A stretch of DNA of 64,000 bases from Lepidodermella squamata (lineage: Eukaryota; Gastrotricha). Location: assembly GCA_047495785.1 (NCBI GenBank), contig JBLDXI010000021.1, forward strand, positions 2,542,001-2,606,000, read 5' to 3'. Shown in pieces: positions 1 through 11,260 of this stretch. Numbering within the stretch: position 1 is the stretch's first letter; every line of letters begins with the position of its first letter. Position numbers and translations under genes: made by a program. The notes under the pieces were generated by a model, which worked only from the letters and a program-made list of their open reading frames with translations, ran no database searches and was not told the origin of the DNA.

Positions 1-1372
1 TCGGAAGTATGTCAATCTGCTATTGCTGACGTAGACAGGCCCAGTAATTAGCGTGACTTCTTGAGAGCCTTTGCTTGTAAGTTGTTGTTTTCTTTTGAAA
101 GCATCATATCGAAGAACAAAGCAAAGTAGAAGACCTGGAACAACAATATCACCCAATCTGAAATAAAGTAATAAATTAATATATTTAGCCTCATTAAGGC
201 AAAAAATTACCCCAGCATGGTATAGCGCCCACTTTGCCAGCTGGGAAATACGAGCTTTCCTGGCAGAGACAACTTGGTGGCGCCAACAGCGCCATTGCCC
301 GGTGAACTTATGAAATGTTGATGCGCAGAAATGTGCTCATAATTGTGTTGAGGAACTTGAGATGGCCCACTCGAACGAACAACAAATTGCGGCTCTCGAG
401 CTAATGGTGCTGAAGTTGACGCGGCAGATCCGAATGATGAGACTAAAACTGCCAACGGGGAATCCACTGTTCGTGTAGCAACGCGTACCATTACATTCGT
501 TTGGAACAAATATGAGGAGAAGAAAACCCAGAAAATGTCGTATAAAAGTAGACCAACAAGAAGGAGAGTTGAAACTTTCAGAGATGGCAATCGAACAAGC
601 GCTATAAAAGCCACACATAATCCCATTGCTAGTAAATCCATTAATAGCCAATGCCCAGTAACAAGCCAAAGAGATACTAGCGTTGCTCCGCCGACTGCCG
701 CAGCAATTTCTGATGGTTGATAGCGCCCAAAACAAAGTACCGAGCCAGTCGCTCGATGGTACGAGGCTGAGCAAGGTGCCATAAGAGCTTGGCATAATGG
801 TAAAAGTAAGAAAGCAAATGCCGCTGTCGCAAGTACACATGTCGCGATGACAAAAATTAGCTGAAGGCTCTCGAAATACAAAAACATGACCAATAAAGAC
901 ACAGAAGCAGCTAGTGGCATCAGGGCAGCCTATGGTCAAAAGTGGGTTCATCAGCAGCAAATTTTAAAATTGAAGCATTACCTGCCATGAGCCCAAAATG
1001 TGCCATGTGCACCAAGGCGGTGGGTTGTTTTGCCTGAGGTTACGACTGCGATCGTTGGGACAGTCTGAACGGCCATGTTGCGAATCAAGGTTTAACGAGC
1101 TACAAAACAAGTCAATCATTTTCAAAAAGAAAATCCAACAAATATTGAATACCGAAAGCTTCCATAAACAATGAGTGCGACAGAAACAGCGTATGTTGCC
1201 AGTCTAGACGTGTCGAATGCTGAATAGGGGCTAAAAATGAAAGTATTGCTGCTTTACACGACAAATGATATTAACTAATAACAAACAGTAACGACACTGG
1301 CTCGCCGGCTCCATTGTATGAATTGTCATAAACAGCCCCACTCTGCGATTGCGGAAAAGAACTCTTATCCAT
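1..1372 (-). CDS. SPPL3: Signal peptide peptidase-like 3 (SPPL3), GxGD intramembrane aspartyl protease, 3' end outside window
   Basis: SPPL3 is a multipass Golgi/ER aspartyl protease that cuts type II membrane proteins, notably glycosyltransferases. I read five exons: about 1372-1300 (ATG at 1372), 1230-1150, 1101-983, 929-206 and 157-1, the last running off the window. The long exon has the TM core with GHWLLMDLLAMGLCVAFIAL, then LVGLLLYDIFWVFFS, which holds the first catalytic Asp (YD). The second motif, GLGD, is made across the 206/157 junction (GG|A), followed by IVVPGLLLCFVLRYD. The segment VYGSFRSLN encoded by exons 2-3 also matches the family. The loop between the two catalytic motifs is longer than in vertebrate SPPL3 and His/Ser-rich. 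The first intron boundary is the least certain. The family call rests on remembered vertebrate sequence and is strong. Nothing in the window suggests a functional partner. Confidence 0.93.
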
Positions 1373-1864
1373 CCTAAAATTTATAATGAATGCAATGGAA
1401 TATCGATGAAATTGATCATAAATAGAGGTCAAACGACGAATGAGAAATACTAAAGAACTAGCAGCCGCCCTATTACTTTTTTCCCACTTTCTTACTACTT
1501 ACTAATCAGTTCTAGTTTACAGAGGGTGAAGTTGTTAACACTCGATAAATTAGTGGACCAATCGTATTCCGCAATTATGGAAATACCGTGATGGAATACA
1601 GGGAATTCAAAATTCAAGAAGCAAGAATCTGGATCTGCAGTTGACTTATCTAGTGGGATATTAGGGGAAGCAAGGAACAGGCGAGGAGAGTGATGCCACG
1701 GTGACGAAATGCGGTATACATTCTTGATTCACGAGCCCAATCACAAGTTTCCCGGTGTTTGCTTGGGTATTAGGCATCAGTTTAAGGACTTCAGTCACTA
1801 TGGGGACAACGATATACTTTTTACAAGCGTTTATTGCGCATAAGTAAACTGGTATAGTACATTA
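1373..1864. other. Intergenic, 5' flank of SPPL3
   Basis: I see no coding potential or recognisable repeat here. It should contain the SPPL3 promoter, but no core element is distinctive. Confidence 0.5.
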
Positions 1865-2024
1865 CGTTCACGTCGCGGAAGAACTCGCACTTCGGTGTTT
1901 TTTTTTGATTACTGTACTGTCAAGTACGGTTGGCTGGCTGTATTTTTCCGTTATATTTACACCTACTGTACTCAGTGTATAGTCGGACTTTTTCCGAAGT
2001 GCGAGTTCTTCCGCGACGTGAACG
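1865..2024. repeat. 160-bp inverted repeat with perfect 31-bp arms (MITE-like)
   Basis: The left arm 1865-1895 and right arm 1994-2024 are exact reverse complements over 31 nt (CGTTCACGTCGCGG... / ...CCGCGACGTGAACG), with a 98-bp AT-rich spacer. ATTA flanks both sides and may be a 4-bp target duplication. There is no coding capacity. A non-autonomous DNA transposon or a hairpin-RNA source would both fit. Confidence 0.8.
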
Positions 2025-2197
2025 ATTACAGTTATAACATTTTAACACCTCTACAGTTCTCTGTTGTTCCTCTACAGTTCGATACCAAAAGCAGTTTGAA
2101 AAAAAGTCGAAGTCCGGGCAAAGAGACATTGTTAATTCATGATCATGATCGTGATTCGTGAAGTGACCGATAAAATCAATCGACCTATTCCGGGAAC

Positions 2198-2628
2198 CAG
2201 TGTGGTCCAAACGTGGAATCCGGAGACTTTTGGACTCTTTTCGACGTTTTGTGGGCTCCGGAACGTTTTTTGGTTATTTCGAGGTTGGACTCCAAATGGG
2301 CTCCGAATCTGGACTTCGCCAGGCTCCATCGGACTCCCTCACCTGAAAGTGGTCACCAACTGGAGGTTGCCCATGAATCCGCGAACTTTAAATGCATTTT
2401 AACCATTTTCGGCTTGAAAATGCTCAATAAAGCGTTAGCTAAAGCTCGCTTCGCTCACGAGTCGACTTTTTTGAGTAATTTTTCAGGCCGTGAATTTGTC
2501 TGAACACAAGGGTAAAAGCATATCACCCCCCCCCCCCTCCAAATTTTACTGAATACACTGTGTGGACTCCCCCGGCGTTTTTGGGCTCCGACTGCGGACT
2601 CCAAACTTTTTGGACTTGGACCACACTG
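2198..2628. mobile_element. Non-autonomous hAT-like DNA transposon, 431 bp with 8-bp target duplications
   Basis: The ends are 13-bp inverted repeats, CAGTGTGGTCCAA at 2198-2210 and TTGGACCACACTG at 2616-2628. The flanking 8-mers are CCGGGAAC (2190-2197) and TCGGGAAC (2629-2636), 7 of 8 identical. An 8-bp duplication and a CAGTG start are typical of hAT elements. GGAGTCC/GGACTCC-like subterminal motifs recur near both ends, as expected for transposase-binding sites. No transposase is encoded, so it would need a helper in trans. A homopolymer C run lies at about 2525-2537. Confidence 0.75.
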
Positions 2629-2636
2629 TCGGGAAC

Positions 2637-3640
2637 CGTAAGCCCAATCGCCAGTCGCCCGACGACATTCTGGGCTTCAGTTTGAGAATTTAGAACCCCA
2701 GTCACCGCTTTGGCGATGTTTTACACGACGGGTTAAGTGGCACAAAAAGAATTGGAATAAAATAGATTTCGGATCGTTGACTGCTATATACCCTCTATTT
2801 CATATAAATCTCTATTCCGAAACAATTTTTCTCCTAAATAGTTTATCAGAAAAATTTAATTATCATATAGCGCGGAGGGTTGTCAGAGCATTATTTCTGA
2901 AGGAGGAATGATGTTGCCGACAGGGGAATAGCAGCCAACAAAACACTGTTCAACCTTTGAAGTCTCGATGAGTGCGCGGTGTCGATTATTAGTTCGTCCG
3001 GCAATGCCGAACGGATAGCGCAGGCCTTCCTATTAGGCTCCATTTACTATCAAATCTACAAGCTACAAGTATAAGTAGTAAAGCAGTAAAATGGGTAAAG
3101 GAACGTGAATACTCACAATTCTCTCGCTCGCCTTTTTCTCAATTATTTAATCAAGTTTCAAAATTGATCCCTCAACTCTACAACCTTTCTGACATCTGAC
3201 AAAGCAAATGCTCCTCTGCCCTTAAACTGTTCGACTTCGTTCTCACACATCACTACATTCTCGATGTTTTAAAAGGTACTTAAAGAAATCGAAGTTCACC
3301 AAAAGCACATAAGCTGAAAAACGATAAGACTGTTTCTGACTCAAAATCGGAAGAAATATCGTCAGCTAGAGCTCGCTTCGCTTGCGTTAAAAATCATAGT
3401 TACATAACAATTCTCCGAAAAGAATTGTACCGTTCGTCATTAATGAGGTTTCCATATAATTCTGGTTGGAAGCGTTCATTATAGCCCTAGCTACTATTGC
3501 TTTGGGCCGAAGGTGTCCAACTTGATTTCGCCACTAAAAATATTGAAAATATATACTTAACTGATTTAAACACAAAAAAAGGTTGAAACACTACACAAGT
3601 CTCGACATCAAGGTCTCGAGGAAAACACTGCAAGAACGAT
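2637..3640. other. Intergenic, AT-rich, no gene seen
   Basis: Only short meaningless frames occur. The phrase GCTCGCTTCGCT at about 3367 also occurs near 2446 inside the hAT-like element, so this may hold an older related fragment. Confidence 0.4.
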
Positions 3641-3866
3641 CATGGTACACACATATCATATCGTTAGCGACGCGCCAAAACAACCACTTTACTATTTATA
3701 GATATAATGAGGAAAGTACGTTCGAAATTAGGAAAAAATCGGTGCTCAAAAGGCCTAACGTACTTCACCTGTACGTTACGCGACTAAAAGTACGATCGAA
3801 TGAGTCATCTAAGTGGTTGTTTTGGCGCGTCGTTAACGATATAATATACGGGTGTGTATCATAGGT
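3641..3866. repeat. Inverted repeat of about 225 bp with imperfect 50-55-bp arms (MITE-like)
   Basis: Left arm 3641-3691 and right arm 3811-3866 are near-complementary. The core CGTTAGCGACGCGCCAAAAC pairs with a copy differing by one base, and the complementarity continues through CAACCACTT. A weaker complementary stretch continues inward. No coding capacity. Terminal duplications were not resolved. Confidence 0.7.
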
Positions 3867-4200
3867 GGATGTCACGAGGGATATTGACCTGAAGGCTTGT
3901 TTGCTATTCTGGCGCTGCCGAAGGACTGTATAGCGGGCTGGAGGCCGAATACCGAATATCAATATTCATCGGTATCCACCAATATCACCGCGTTCCCCCA
4001 GCTATTCCAGCGCAACGCGCTTTCCCTTACGACACTTATAAGGAGCTGAACTTACCGCAGAGAAAGTAATTTTACCTCACGCGAGTATTTGTATGCTAGA
4101 GTGTCGCAGTGTGTAGTGCCGTTAAAGGTAAATCATTTACCGCAACTAGAGAACAATGGCGAGAAAGAGTTACCGTCTAATGGAGAGCTATACCGAAACG
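3867..4200. other. Intergenic, no feature seen
   Basis: No coding or structured repeat signal was found between the inverted repeat and the Penelope-like fragment. Confidence 0.4.
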
Positions 4201-4204
4201 CTAG

Positions 4205-4650
4205 CGATACGCAAGTGAGGGCAACCCTTTCGCCTTAATCGAATCCGTTTGTTTGTTCATATTTTGCTTCAGCTTCCGCATCGCCAACACCTCGTCGAAG
4301 ACCAGGCAGTCCCATTTGTTTCGTCCTTTCATTATCATCTTATCAATCGCAACACCATGGCTTTGCATGTGCTTGCCAATACCCGTATTATTGTCCGCGT
4401 TCAACTCGTTCGTGCAAGTGTCGAGACGTCATCTCGACATAATCGACAACGCACCGATCACATTTAGAGTAATACACGACTCGTTGCTCGTTGATGATAG
4501 ACGGCTTTCGCTTTTCGGACGATGACCTTCCTGCTGGCAAATACGGTTTCCCGTTCAGTCTTATTGCTGAGATCTCTCGATTGCCGTTTAACTATCCTGG
4601 AAGCTTTTCATTGATGTAGGGAATAGGTGTGCGTTCTGATTTCTTAACCT
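4205..4650 (-). pseudogene. Penelope-like element fragment, C-terminal GIY-YIG region (copy 1)
   Basis: On the minus strand a decayed frame reads a Cys-rich start, CDRCVVDYVEMTSRHLHERV, followed by an IGKHMQSHG-like stretch. This matches the C-x2-C / Y-x-G-x-T-x-R-x-L-x-x-R / H layout of the GIY-YIG endonuclease of Penelope-like elements. The usual YxG is altered to YVE. The same DNA, diverged, occurs at 51.8-52.6 kb, where an upstream PLE reverse-transcriptase motif supports the assignment. The copy is 5'-truncated and frameshifted, so it should be inactive. It preserves the uninterrupted site (TA at 4470-4471) that carries a 300-bp insertion in the other copy. Confidence 0.65.
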
Positions 4651-6847
4651 CGCTGGATTCGCGATTACGAGAGGCTTTTGAATTCGATTTTATCGAAGAT
4701 CTGATTAGAATTTTCACTTTTCATGGGTATTTGGGGAGAAGAATCAAGTCATTTTTCTAAACAAGCCATTAATCGTCGCTCACCGCCATCTGAGATATGA
4801 TGCGGTAGTTGACCCCGATCAGGTTTCGGACCTATTCATTCATTCGACTGAAATCTAAAATCCTTCATTGGGATATGATGTAGTTTTCGGAGGCTCAAAC
4901 TTCAAGTTTCAGGCGAACGATTTAGAACAAGGTACAAACTACGTTTGAACCTGTTGGCACGTTTGAATAACGTTTGAATTTAACGCTGGAGGTAATACGT
5001 TTGACGGTTTACTAGTTGACAACTTTCGATAGTTTTTCTTCACTTCGTGCTTTTCGTGCACTAACCTGGGGCGTTATTAATAAAAGAGTCGAATCATGAG
5101 TTTGACCATTTCTTTTTAATTGGCAGTTCTCGGAAAAATATTATGAAGCTTGCAGTAACTTACTCCGTCTGTGGGGAGTTTTCCCTTTTCATCAACTTAC
5201 CGGTAAAGGTAACAGTTCCTGTGTCCGTTACACACCATCCTGAACTTCTCTTAGCCTAAAAAGATTTGATTGATGGTATGTTTCACAATCAACAGGCGTA
5301 TTTATAAGTTCCGTGAAAGATCAGCGTCCAGCAAACATGACGTGTACAATTTAAGCGGGAGATTAAAAGTGGGATGCAAACTATGCGGTCTGTTTACAAC
5401 ACTGAAATCTCCATCGGTTTACATTATTCAGCGTTTAAATTGAGTAATTAAGCAATTATGAGATCCACATCCACCTAGGCAGGTACTTTGGTAAGTTGGA
5501 AATTTGAAATCAGTCTTTCGCTAACACCAGCACTAACGTGTTGATCTAGCTGGAATTTCATCTTACTAACAAGATTGTGAACATAGTTTTTTCAAACAAA
5601 TGAAGAATTTCGCTTTAAAGTGGACTCAGGGGAGCTGTTACTCCCCCTTCCACAGCTACGCCTCAGACACCTCTGACAGACGCGTTCCCACGCGTGTTTC
5701 CCTGCAACGCAAGTTGCGAGATTCGCGCAAAAGTTTTGAATAAATTAGCGCGCTATGTTTTCACAGTAAATTTGAAATATTTTTCTCAAACTACTAGTAT
5801 TTTATATTTTTCAGAAAAGAAATAGCGGAAATTATTATTTCAAAATTAATACCTGAAAATTGAGGGTATCAACATTTTGGGGGAACGAGAACACCCGTCA
5901 AATTTACTCCTGTTTTGGCAAGGTAGCTTCTGTAGGCAACTTTTACCCCGGGATAAGACGCAGTCCTAAAGGCCTGCGAATTCTGGTTCTTGCTCCGTAG
6001 CCCTTGGAGCTCGCACTCTTGATGACTGGTGTGATGCGACTTGGATCTTCGAACTTCTCTCACGGCTGCGTACTCTCAAGTCATTAGTAAGAGTCAGTTA
6101 AGGGTTAAGGGCTTGCTATAGGAAAACCTTGATCTCACGGTCCTGTCTTTTAGCTCTTCGCGGTCACAGTCCGCACTCCATACCCCTCTTTTGCATCAAG
6201 TTGCAGAAAGAGAATCTGCCAGATGGAATCACGAGTCATAACAAATATCAACATCACTCGATGGAGAGAGTTGACTGGCAATCGTGAAAGTTTGAATAGT
6301 GTGGTGAGTAGTAGCATTTGTAGCCTCTAGCCTCATTGATTTGTATATCGGCGACTGTGACCTTACATTAACTGCTGCTCTCTCAACTGCTTTAAATTCT
6401 CGACAAAGCTCAAGACTTTCTTTATTGAATAGGTAATCATTAAATATTCACACGATACACTTGGTCAGATTTTCATGAACCATGATATTCCTGTGCATTC
6501 TTGTGCAATGTGTCTCAGCAAATATAATATCATGTGATCCCCACTGTGACCGAAGACCAATTGTTTATGCATTTAGTAATACAGCTACCATAAATAGCTA
6601 ATTAGCTGACTTGGTCTCTAGATTTTTAAAGGCCCGAAAGCCCCGCCCCGTCTTTAATCCTGGTTCTGAAATTGACCTGTGCGGCAGCCCGCGTGGCAGT
6701 ACCAGCCTTTGTAATGAGTAATGAGAATGTCTCTGCTTTCTGACTTGCCCTGAGAAACCGTCATTTTCTATATTTCTAACTGCTCTGTGTGGTGGAAAAT
6801 GTCATGGATTTCTAATAATTGCATAGTAGTTACTAATTCGATAGAAA
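4651..6847. other. Intergenic, about 2.2 kb, no gene seen
   Basis: I found no exon-like stretch with splice sites and no clear repeat. The 3' part should hold the promoter and 5' UTR of the E2 gene that starts at 6848. Confidence 0.4.
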
Positions 6848-7533
6848 ATGGCTGCTAATCGTCGATTGCAAAAGGTAATTAATTTCTTTGAATTAATTGG
6901 CGTCATCTTAACTCTCTACGTTTTAGGAGCTAACTGACCTGAGAGCAGCGGGCATGAAAACCTTCCGAGACATTCAAGCCGATGAGACTAACCTACTAGT
7001 TTGGAATGGACTTGTTGTTCCTGTAACTAATTTTGCATTTACATGTTTCACTGAATAATGTGAAATTACTCCTAGGAAAATGCGCCGTACAACAAAGGAG
7101 CGTTCAAAATTCAAATTGAATTCCCCGCCGAATACCCGTTCAAACCTCCGAAAATCACCTTCAAAACGAAAATCTATCATCCGAATATTGACGAAAAAGT
7201 GATTATTTAATAGCTGATAATTTGATTGCAAATAATGAATCGTATTTTGTATTCAGGGCCTTGTCTGCCTTCCAATCATCACGCAAGACAACTGGAAACC
7301 TGCGACCAAAACCGAGCAGGTCATTTTTTATAAGCAGAGAGAACGTAATATTCTTAATTGATTGTAACTTCACATAGGTCGTGCAATGCCTTATCAATTT
7401 GATCAATGAACCGGAGCCAGACCACCCGCTGCGTCCTGAGCTCGCCGAAGAATTCCAGAAAGATCGCAAGAAATTCGTGAAAAACGCGGAGGAGTTTACG
7501 AAAAAGTTTGCTGAAAAGCGTCCCGCTGAGTGA
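6848..7533 (+). CDS. UBE2L3: Ubiquitin-conjugating enzyme E2 L3 (UbcH7 type)
   Basis: Carries ubiquitin as a thioester and passes it to HECT and RBR ligases; cytosolic and nuclear. Five exons: 6848-6874, 6927-7022, 7076-7198, 7257-7319 and 7378-7533. All introns are GT-AG and short (52-58 nt) and all fall in phase 0. The product is 154 aa, the same length as human UbcH7. Landmarks are [28 protein letters not shown], and GLVCLP with the active-site Cys at residue 86, the human position. The end reads [16 protein letters not shown]. The ATG at 6848 is chosen because it gives the family N-terminus MAANRRLQK. An ATTAAA near 7613 could serve polyadenylation. Closest nematode relative is UBC-18. 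No sign of decay. Confidence 0.97.
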
Positions 7534-8235
7534 AAATGCGATTTCATTATATTCTTACCAAAACTTGAACGTTTGGCAATCGACCATTTAGCGATTGGTT
7601 TTTAATTGTCTCATTAAATGTTATATTGTATGATGTTCTCCTATTCTGCTTGGATCATTAACATGACTACCTGTCGTGTAATGATTTTGCGCTCATTATA
7701 TCTGGTAATTGTATCTTGTATTCCGGTTGAGTTGCTATGATAAATTGTCTTGTGTCTTTTGAAACAGAAGAAATCTTGTGATTGCGCTGGGAATTTAATC
7801 GCGCGTAATAATCGGTGATAAACTTTTTCTAGTGCCATGTTCTGTGGTAATGTATGAAAGGGAGAAGTTGACATATTCAAATTTTCTAGCCATATTATCA
7901 ACAGATTGGCATAAAAAGCCTATCAAGTCGTAACCGACCGGTATTTTGCTACTCATTTAGTCATAGCTCTGCTTCTACGCTATCTTCAATCTTTAGGGTG
8001 ACGATATTCGAATTTCGCCATCGCGGTAAACATAGTTTTTTATCGCAAGCACTTCACCTGAGTGCCAGTTGTCCGATGATCAAATAAGGAAATTGTGCGA
8101 CAGATGACAGATGAACGGTTTGCGATGAAAATACGAAAAATAAAATGAAGCTATGTTTTGATTTGTTACTCACCGTCTCATTTATTCAAGGGGAAAGCTT
8201 TCGATGAAATGAACTCGTCTTGATTCTTCCCGCTC
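7534..8235. other. 3' UTR and intergenic stretch
   Basis: Contains the 3' UTR of the E2 gene. No other feature recognised before the LINE remnant. Confidence 0.4.
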
Positions 8236-10010
8236 ATGGGCTCTATGAAGTTAAGCATCCAGATCCATTGGCGGCTATCAATTGTCACGGCTGAGGAAGC
8301 TACCTACTGCGTTTCGGAGGTGCCACGCAGGGCATTTGCTTTCAAGCACCTGTCGCGCTGTTTCATTAGCAGGCTGTATTTTCGCGACGAACTTCAGGTA
8401 TTCAGCCACCTCAAGGCTGCATGCCATGGAGCGAGAGCCATAGTTCTTCAGGGCATTTTGCATTTTCAAAAACATCATCAATAGCTTCGACGCGGGCGTA
8501 GGCAATGACGTCGATAGGGTCGGTCTCATAGGGCAAGTCAAGGAAGGCTCGAAGGGCGTGGGCCTGTAGATCGAGAAGGTGCTGCTTGGTCGAGGGAGGC
8601 TGGCAGTAAAAAGCGGGCGCCGCGTAAATAATGACAGATTCTAAAAGCGTCCTATAAAAAGACAAACACAACCGCTTTTCGAGGACATGGCGCCGCGCCA
8701 TGCCATACAAGGCACCGATGCGGGGCTCAAGTTTTGCCGCGATACAATTAAGATGATACATGATAGTTCCACGACAGTTGTGGCGTTAAGTCAAGGCCCA
8801 AATACCGAACCTTAGTCACTTGAGGAATGGGCTGCCCATAGAGCTGAAGTAGCACAGAGGGCGGTGTTCCACTGTAATGGCCGAATCATCGCCTCGCACT
8901 TGCCAGGGTTGAGTTTCAAGCGCCAGCGATTGCACGAGATATCTTTATATCTTTAATTCTTTAATTTCTCTAATTCTTTACCTCTTTAATGGAGCGTCGC
9001 ATCTAAGCGATTTTTTTAAGGCGGACTTTTTATTTTTTTTGTTTTAGTTCTTTGATAATATATCGAAATGACTACTTCCCAACTTTTACTAGTGGACCTG
9101 CTGATGGCGCAGTCTAGTAAAGACGTAAAGAGATAAAGAAGTAAAGAAATAAAGATATAAAGAACATGGAGCCGCTTGACGCAGGAGGAGTAGCCCTTAC
9201 CATAGGCCCAATTGATGGCGTCGTCGGCAAAAGTCGCCTTCCCAACTCGGCGCATGCCGTTGTCCGGGGCATTTCTGCCGCGTAAAAGATAAAAAGCAAG
9301 GGAGACGAAGGCGACCTCTGGGGTACGCCGCAAAAAATGTTCCTGCTATCGCTGAGTTCAGATCCTACTCTTACCTGGAATCTGGAATGACCTATCTTTC
9401 TACAAATCGGAAATCCATCTTACTATTGAAGTAGGAACTCCAGACTGTTTTGTTTGAACCTAAGACAGTGGTTCTCAAACTATTTTCTCTCCCGGTCAAA
9501 AATGGCGGCCGGCTGTTACATACAACTCGACCTGTATGGGAAAAATGAGTTGGTTCGCCCGAGCTGATAAGAGTGTGACCATCACAAGCCATCCATTCGA
9601 TTAACCGGGTGCCCGAGGTATCTCACCCCGGGGCCAAAAGCAGAGGGTGCCAGCAATTCAGGTCGCCTGCGAAGAGACAACGCTCATCGGCGTCCTTAAC
9701 TCCGCCCAGACACAATCGGAGAAAGGAGAAAGGACGTGTCAAGCTTCTCTTTCGGTGAGCAGTAGCCTGTTGATACTAACAATGTCTTGCCATTTTTGGC
9801 AGCTACCCTAACGGCACACCACTCGCTGTACTGAGTTCGGTAAGAAAATTGATCAATTATCCTAATGTTATTTTTAACAGCTATTGCGACGCCTCCGTAA
9901 TTGGCATCATTAGATGAACGGCTTTCTCTGACGACCTGAAACGCCGTAAAACCTGGAGTTTTATTGTTGTTTAGCCAAATTTCGTTAATTTATACAACAT
10001 CGAGAAATAA
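8236..10010 (-). pseudogene. Degenerate non-LTR retrotransposon (endonuclease plus reverse transcriptase), split by a fold-back element
   Basis: Reading the minus strand from high to low coordinates, 10000-9590 encodes pieces of an apurinic-type endonuclease (NDANYGGVAIAVKN, CLFAGDLNCWHPLL). Then 9350-9190 gives a late reverse-transcriptase block, GVPQRSPSSPLLF and FADDAINWAY, and 8940-8240 gives the C-terminal part (CNRWRLKLNPGKCEAM, VRYLGLDLTPQLSWNYH and a thumb-like stretch). Most of the early reverse transcriptase is missing and there are several stops and frameshifts. The 8943-9168 fold-back element sits between FADDA and the rest of the domain, so it inserted later. Clade not resolved, possibly Jockey/I-like. 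Confidence 0.75.
8943..9168. mobile_element. Fold-back MITE with about 55-bp arms made of TTTA/CTTT-rich units
   Basis: The left arm (8943-9000, starting TCTTTATATCTTTAATTC) is the near reverse complement of the right arm (9113-9168, ending AAAGATATAAAGAA). The unique middle includes AAGGCGGACTTTTTATTTTT and a segment ending GGACCTGCTG. It interrupts a LINE reading frame. An inverted partial copy, middle included, is at 57540-57715, and single arms are at 51336-51400 and 53164-53226, so it is a multicopy family. It has no coding capacity. Confidence 0.75.
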
Positions 10011-11260
10011 TGTTTGAATCATGAAAATGTATTACCTATATTATTCTTCCGCTTCCGCTTCCGTGTTTTGTTCAGGTCTTCCAAACAGTTCTCCTAAATT
10101 CATGTCTTCTCAGCGTCAACTGAATAAAACTGGAGGTCAAAACTTTTCCGGGTTAGTTTATAGGCGAGTCTTCGCATGCAGGTAGATATTGTACCAGTGT
10201 TCTTCTTTCGATCGATAGCCAGAATATCCACTCGTCTACGTTGCCCATGCGAGACGCGAGACGATACAACTTCTTGAAGAACTTCCACATAATTTTGCAA
10301 TGGATACAAGTGTAAACCACAACAATTTTGAAGACACAACAAAGTGTTATGGGAAATAATTTCCAAAGTAATAATTGGATACGTCTCGTGTAGAACTCAA
10401 TATCTGTTCGGTTTCTCAGAGTTATGATAGCGCGTGAGCCGATGTAAGCGTCACCTGGTGGATGGAGATCGAACTTATTGCCATTCTGATATGGCTGCCC
10501 GATGAATCTGGCTTGATGCCGGCAGTCCGGAGTTACCGTTAACTGGGATGACTTTGACGCATCAAAAATCGAAGGCGGTCAGAAACACTAGAAAAATAAC
10601 TCTTGGCCACTAAGTCGCAAAAGTCGTTGATTAATGAGTGCTTATTTTTGTTTTTGTGCATATAGCCTTCCGCGTCTAATTGGTTAAATTGAACTCATGA
10701 TATTGTGTAGCTGCTAAACCGATTTTGAAATCTACATAACTGCTTGGATGTATCCGTGGTTTCAAGTTTTGAAATTTTCAATTGTTAATCGTAAACAGTA
10801 TAAAAAAGGGTAAGCCGAAATCACCTTTTATTATTTGATAATGTCCATGATATTGTAAGATAATATGATAACAGTTTCAAGCTCGTCTAGAAGACCGAGC
10901 GTACGGCAATCGAAGAGATAAATAACAACATTTAATAAATTAATATCGACACATGCTGAAAAGCGCATGTTTAACAATAATGCACTTTGACTGGTCACAA
11001 AAACCGATACTGCGAATGAATGATGTCTGCATATTGCAACAATAATTGCCACGATGAAAGATTAGAGACAGATATAACACAAGCAAATATTTTTACTAAA
11101 TCTGAACAGCCAAGTCATTATAAAGCAAACACATAATGCAGAATTAAGACTCTTAATATGCAAGAAATCAAACAATCGCGACGACTTAAGCGAGGGTGCC
11201 GGTAGTTGGAAGGGTCAAAAGAGCATGGGAGCGGATCAATTATTAGACTATTCGCTCTCA
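10011..11260. other. Intergenic stretch between LINE remnant and AP-3 delta
   Basis: A minus frame at 10100-10366 resembles nothing I know and has neither neighbouring exons nor convincing splice sites. The last 200 bases are probably 3' UTR of the AP-3 delta gene. Confidence 0.4.

Noticed and set aside
10100-10366. 88-codon open minus frame
   Set aside because: No family resemblance or neighbouring exons; near a decayed LINE, so likely leftover or chance.
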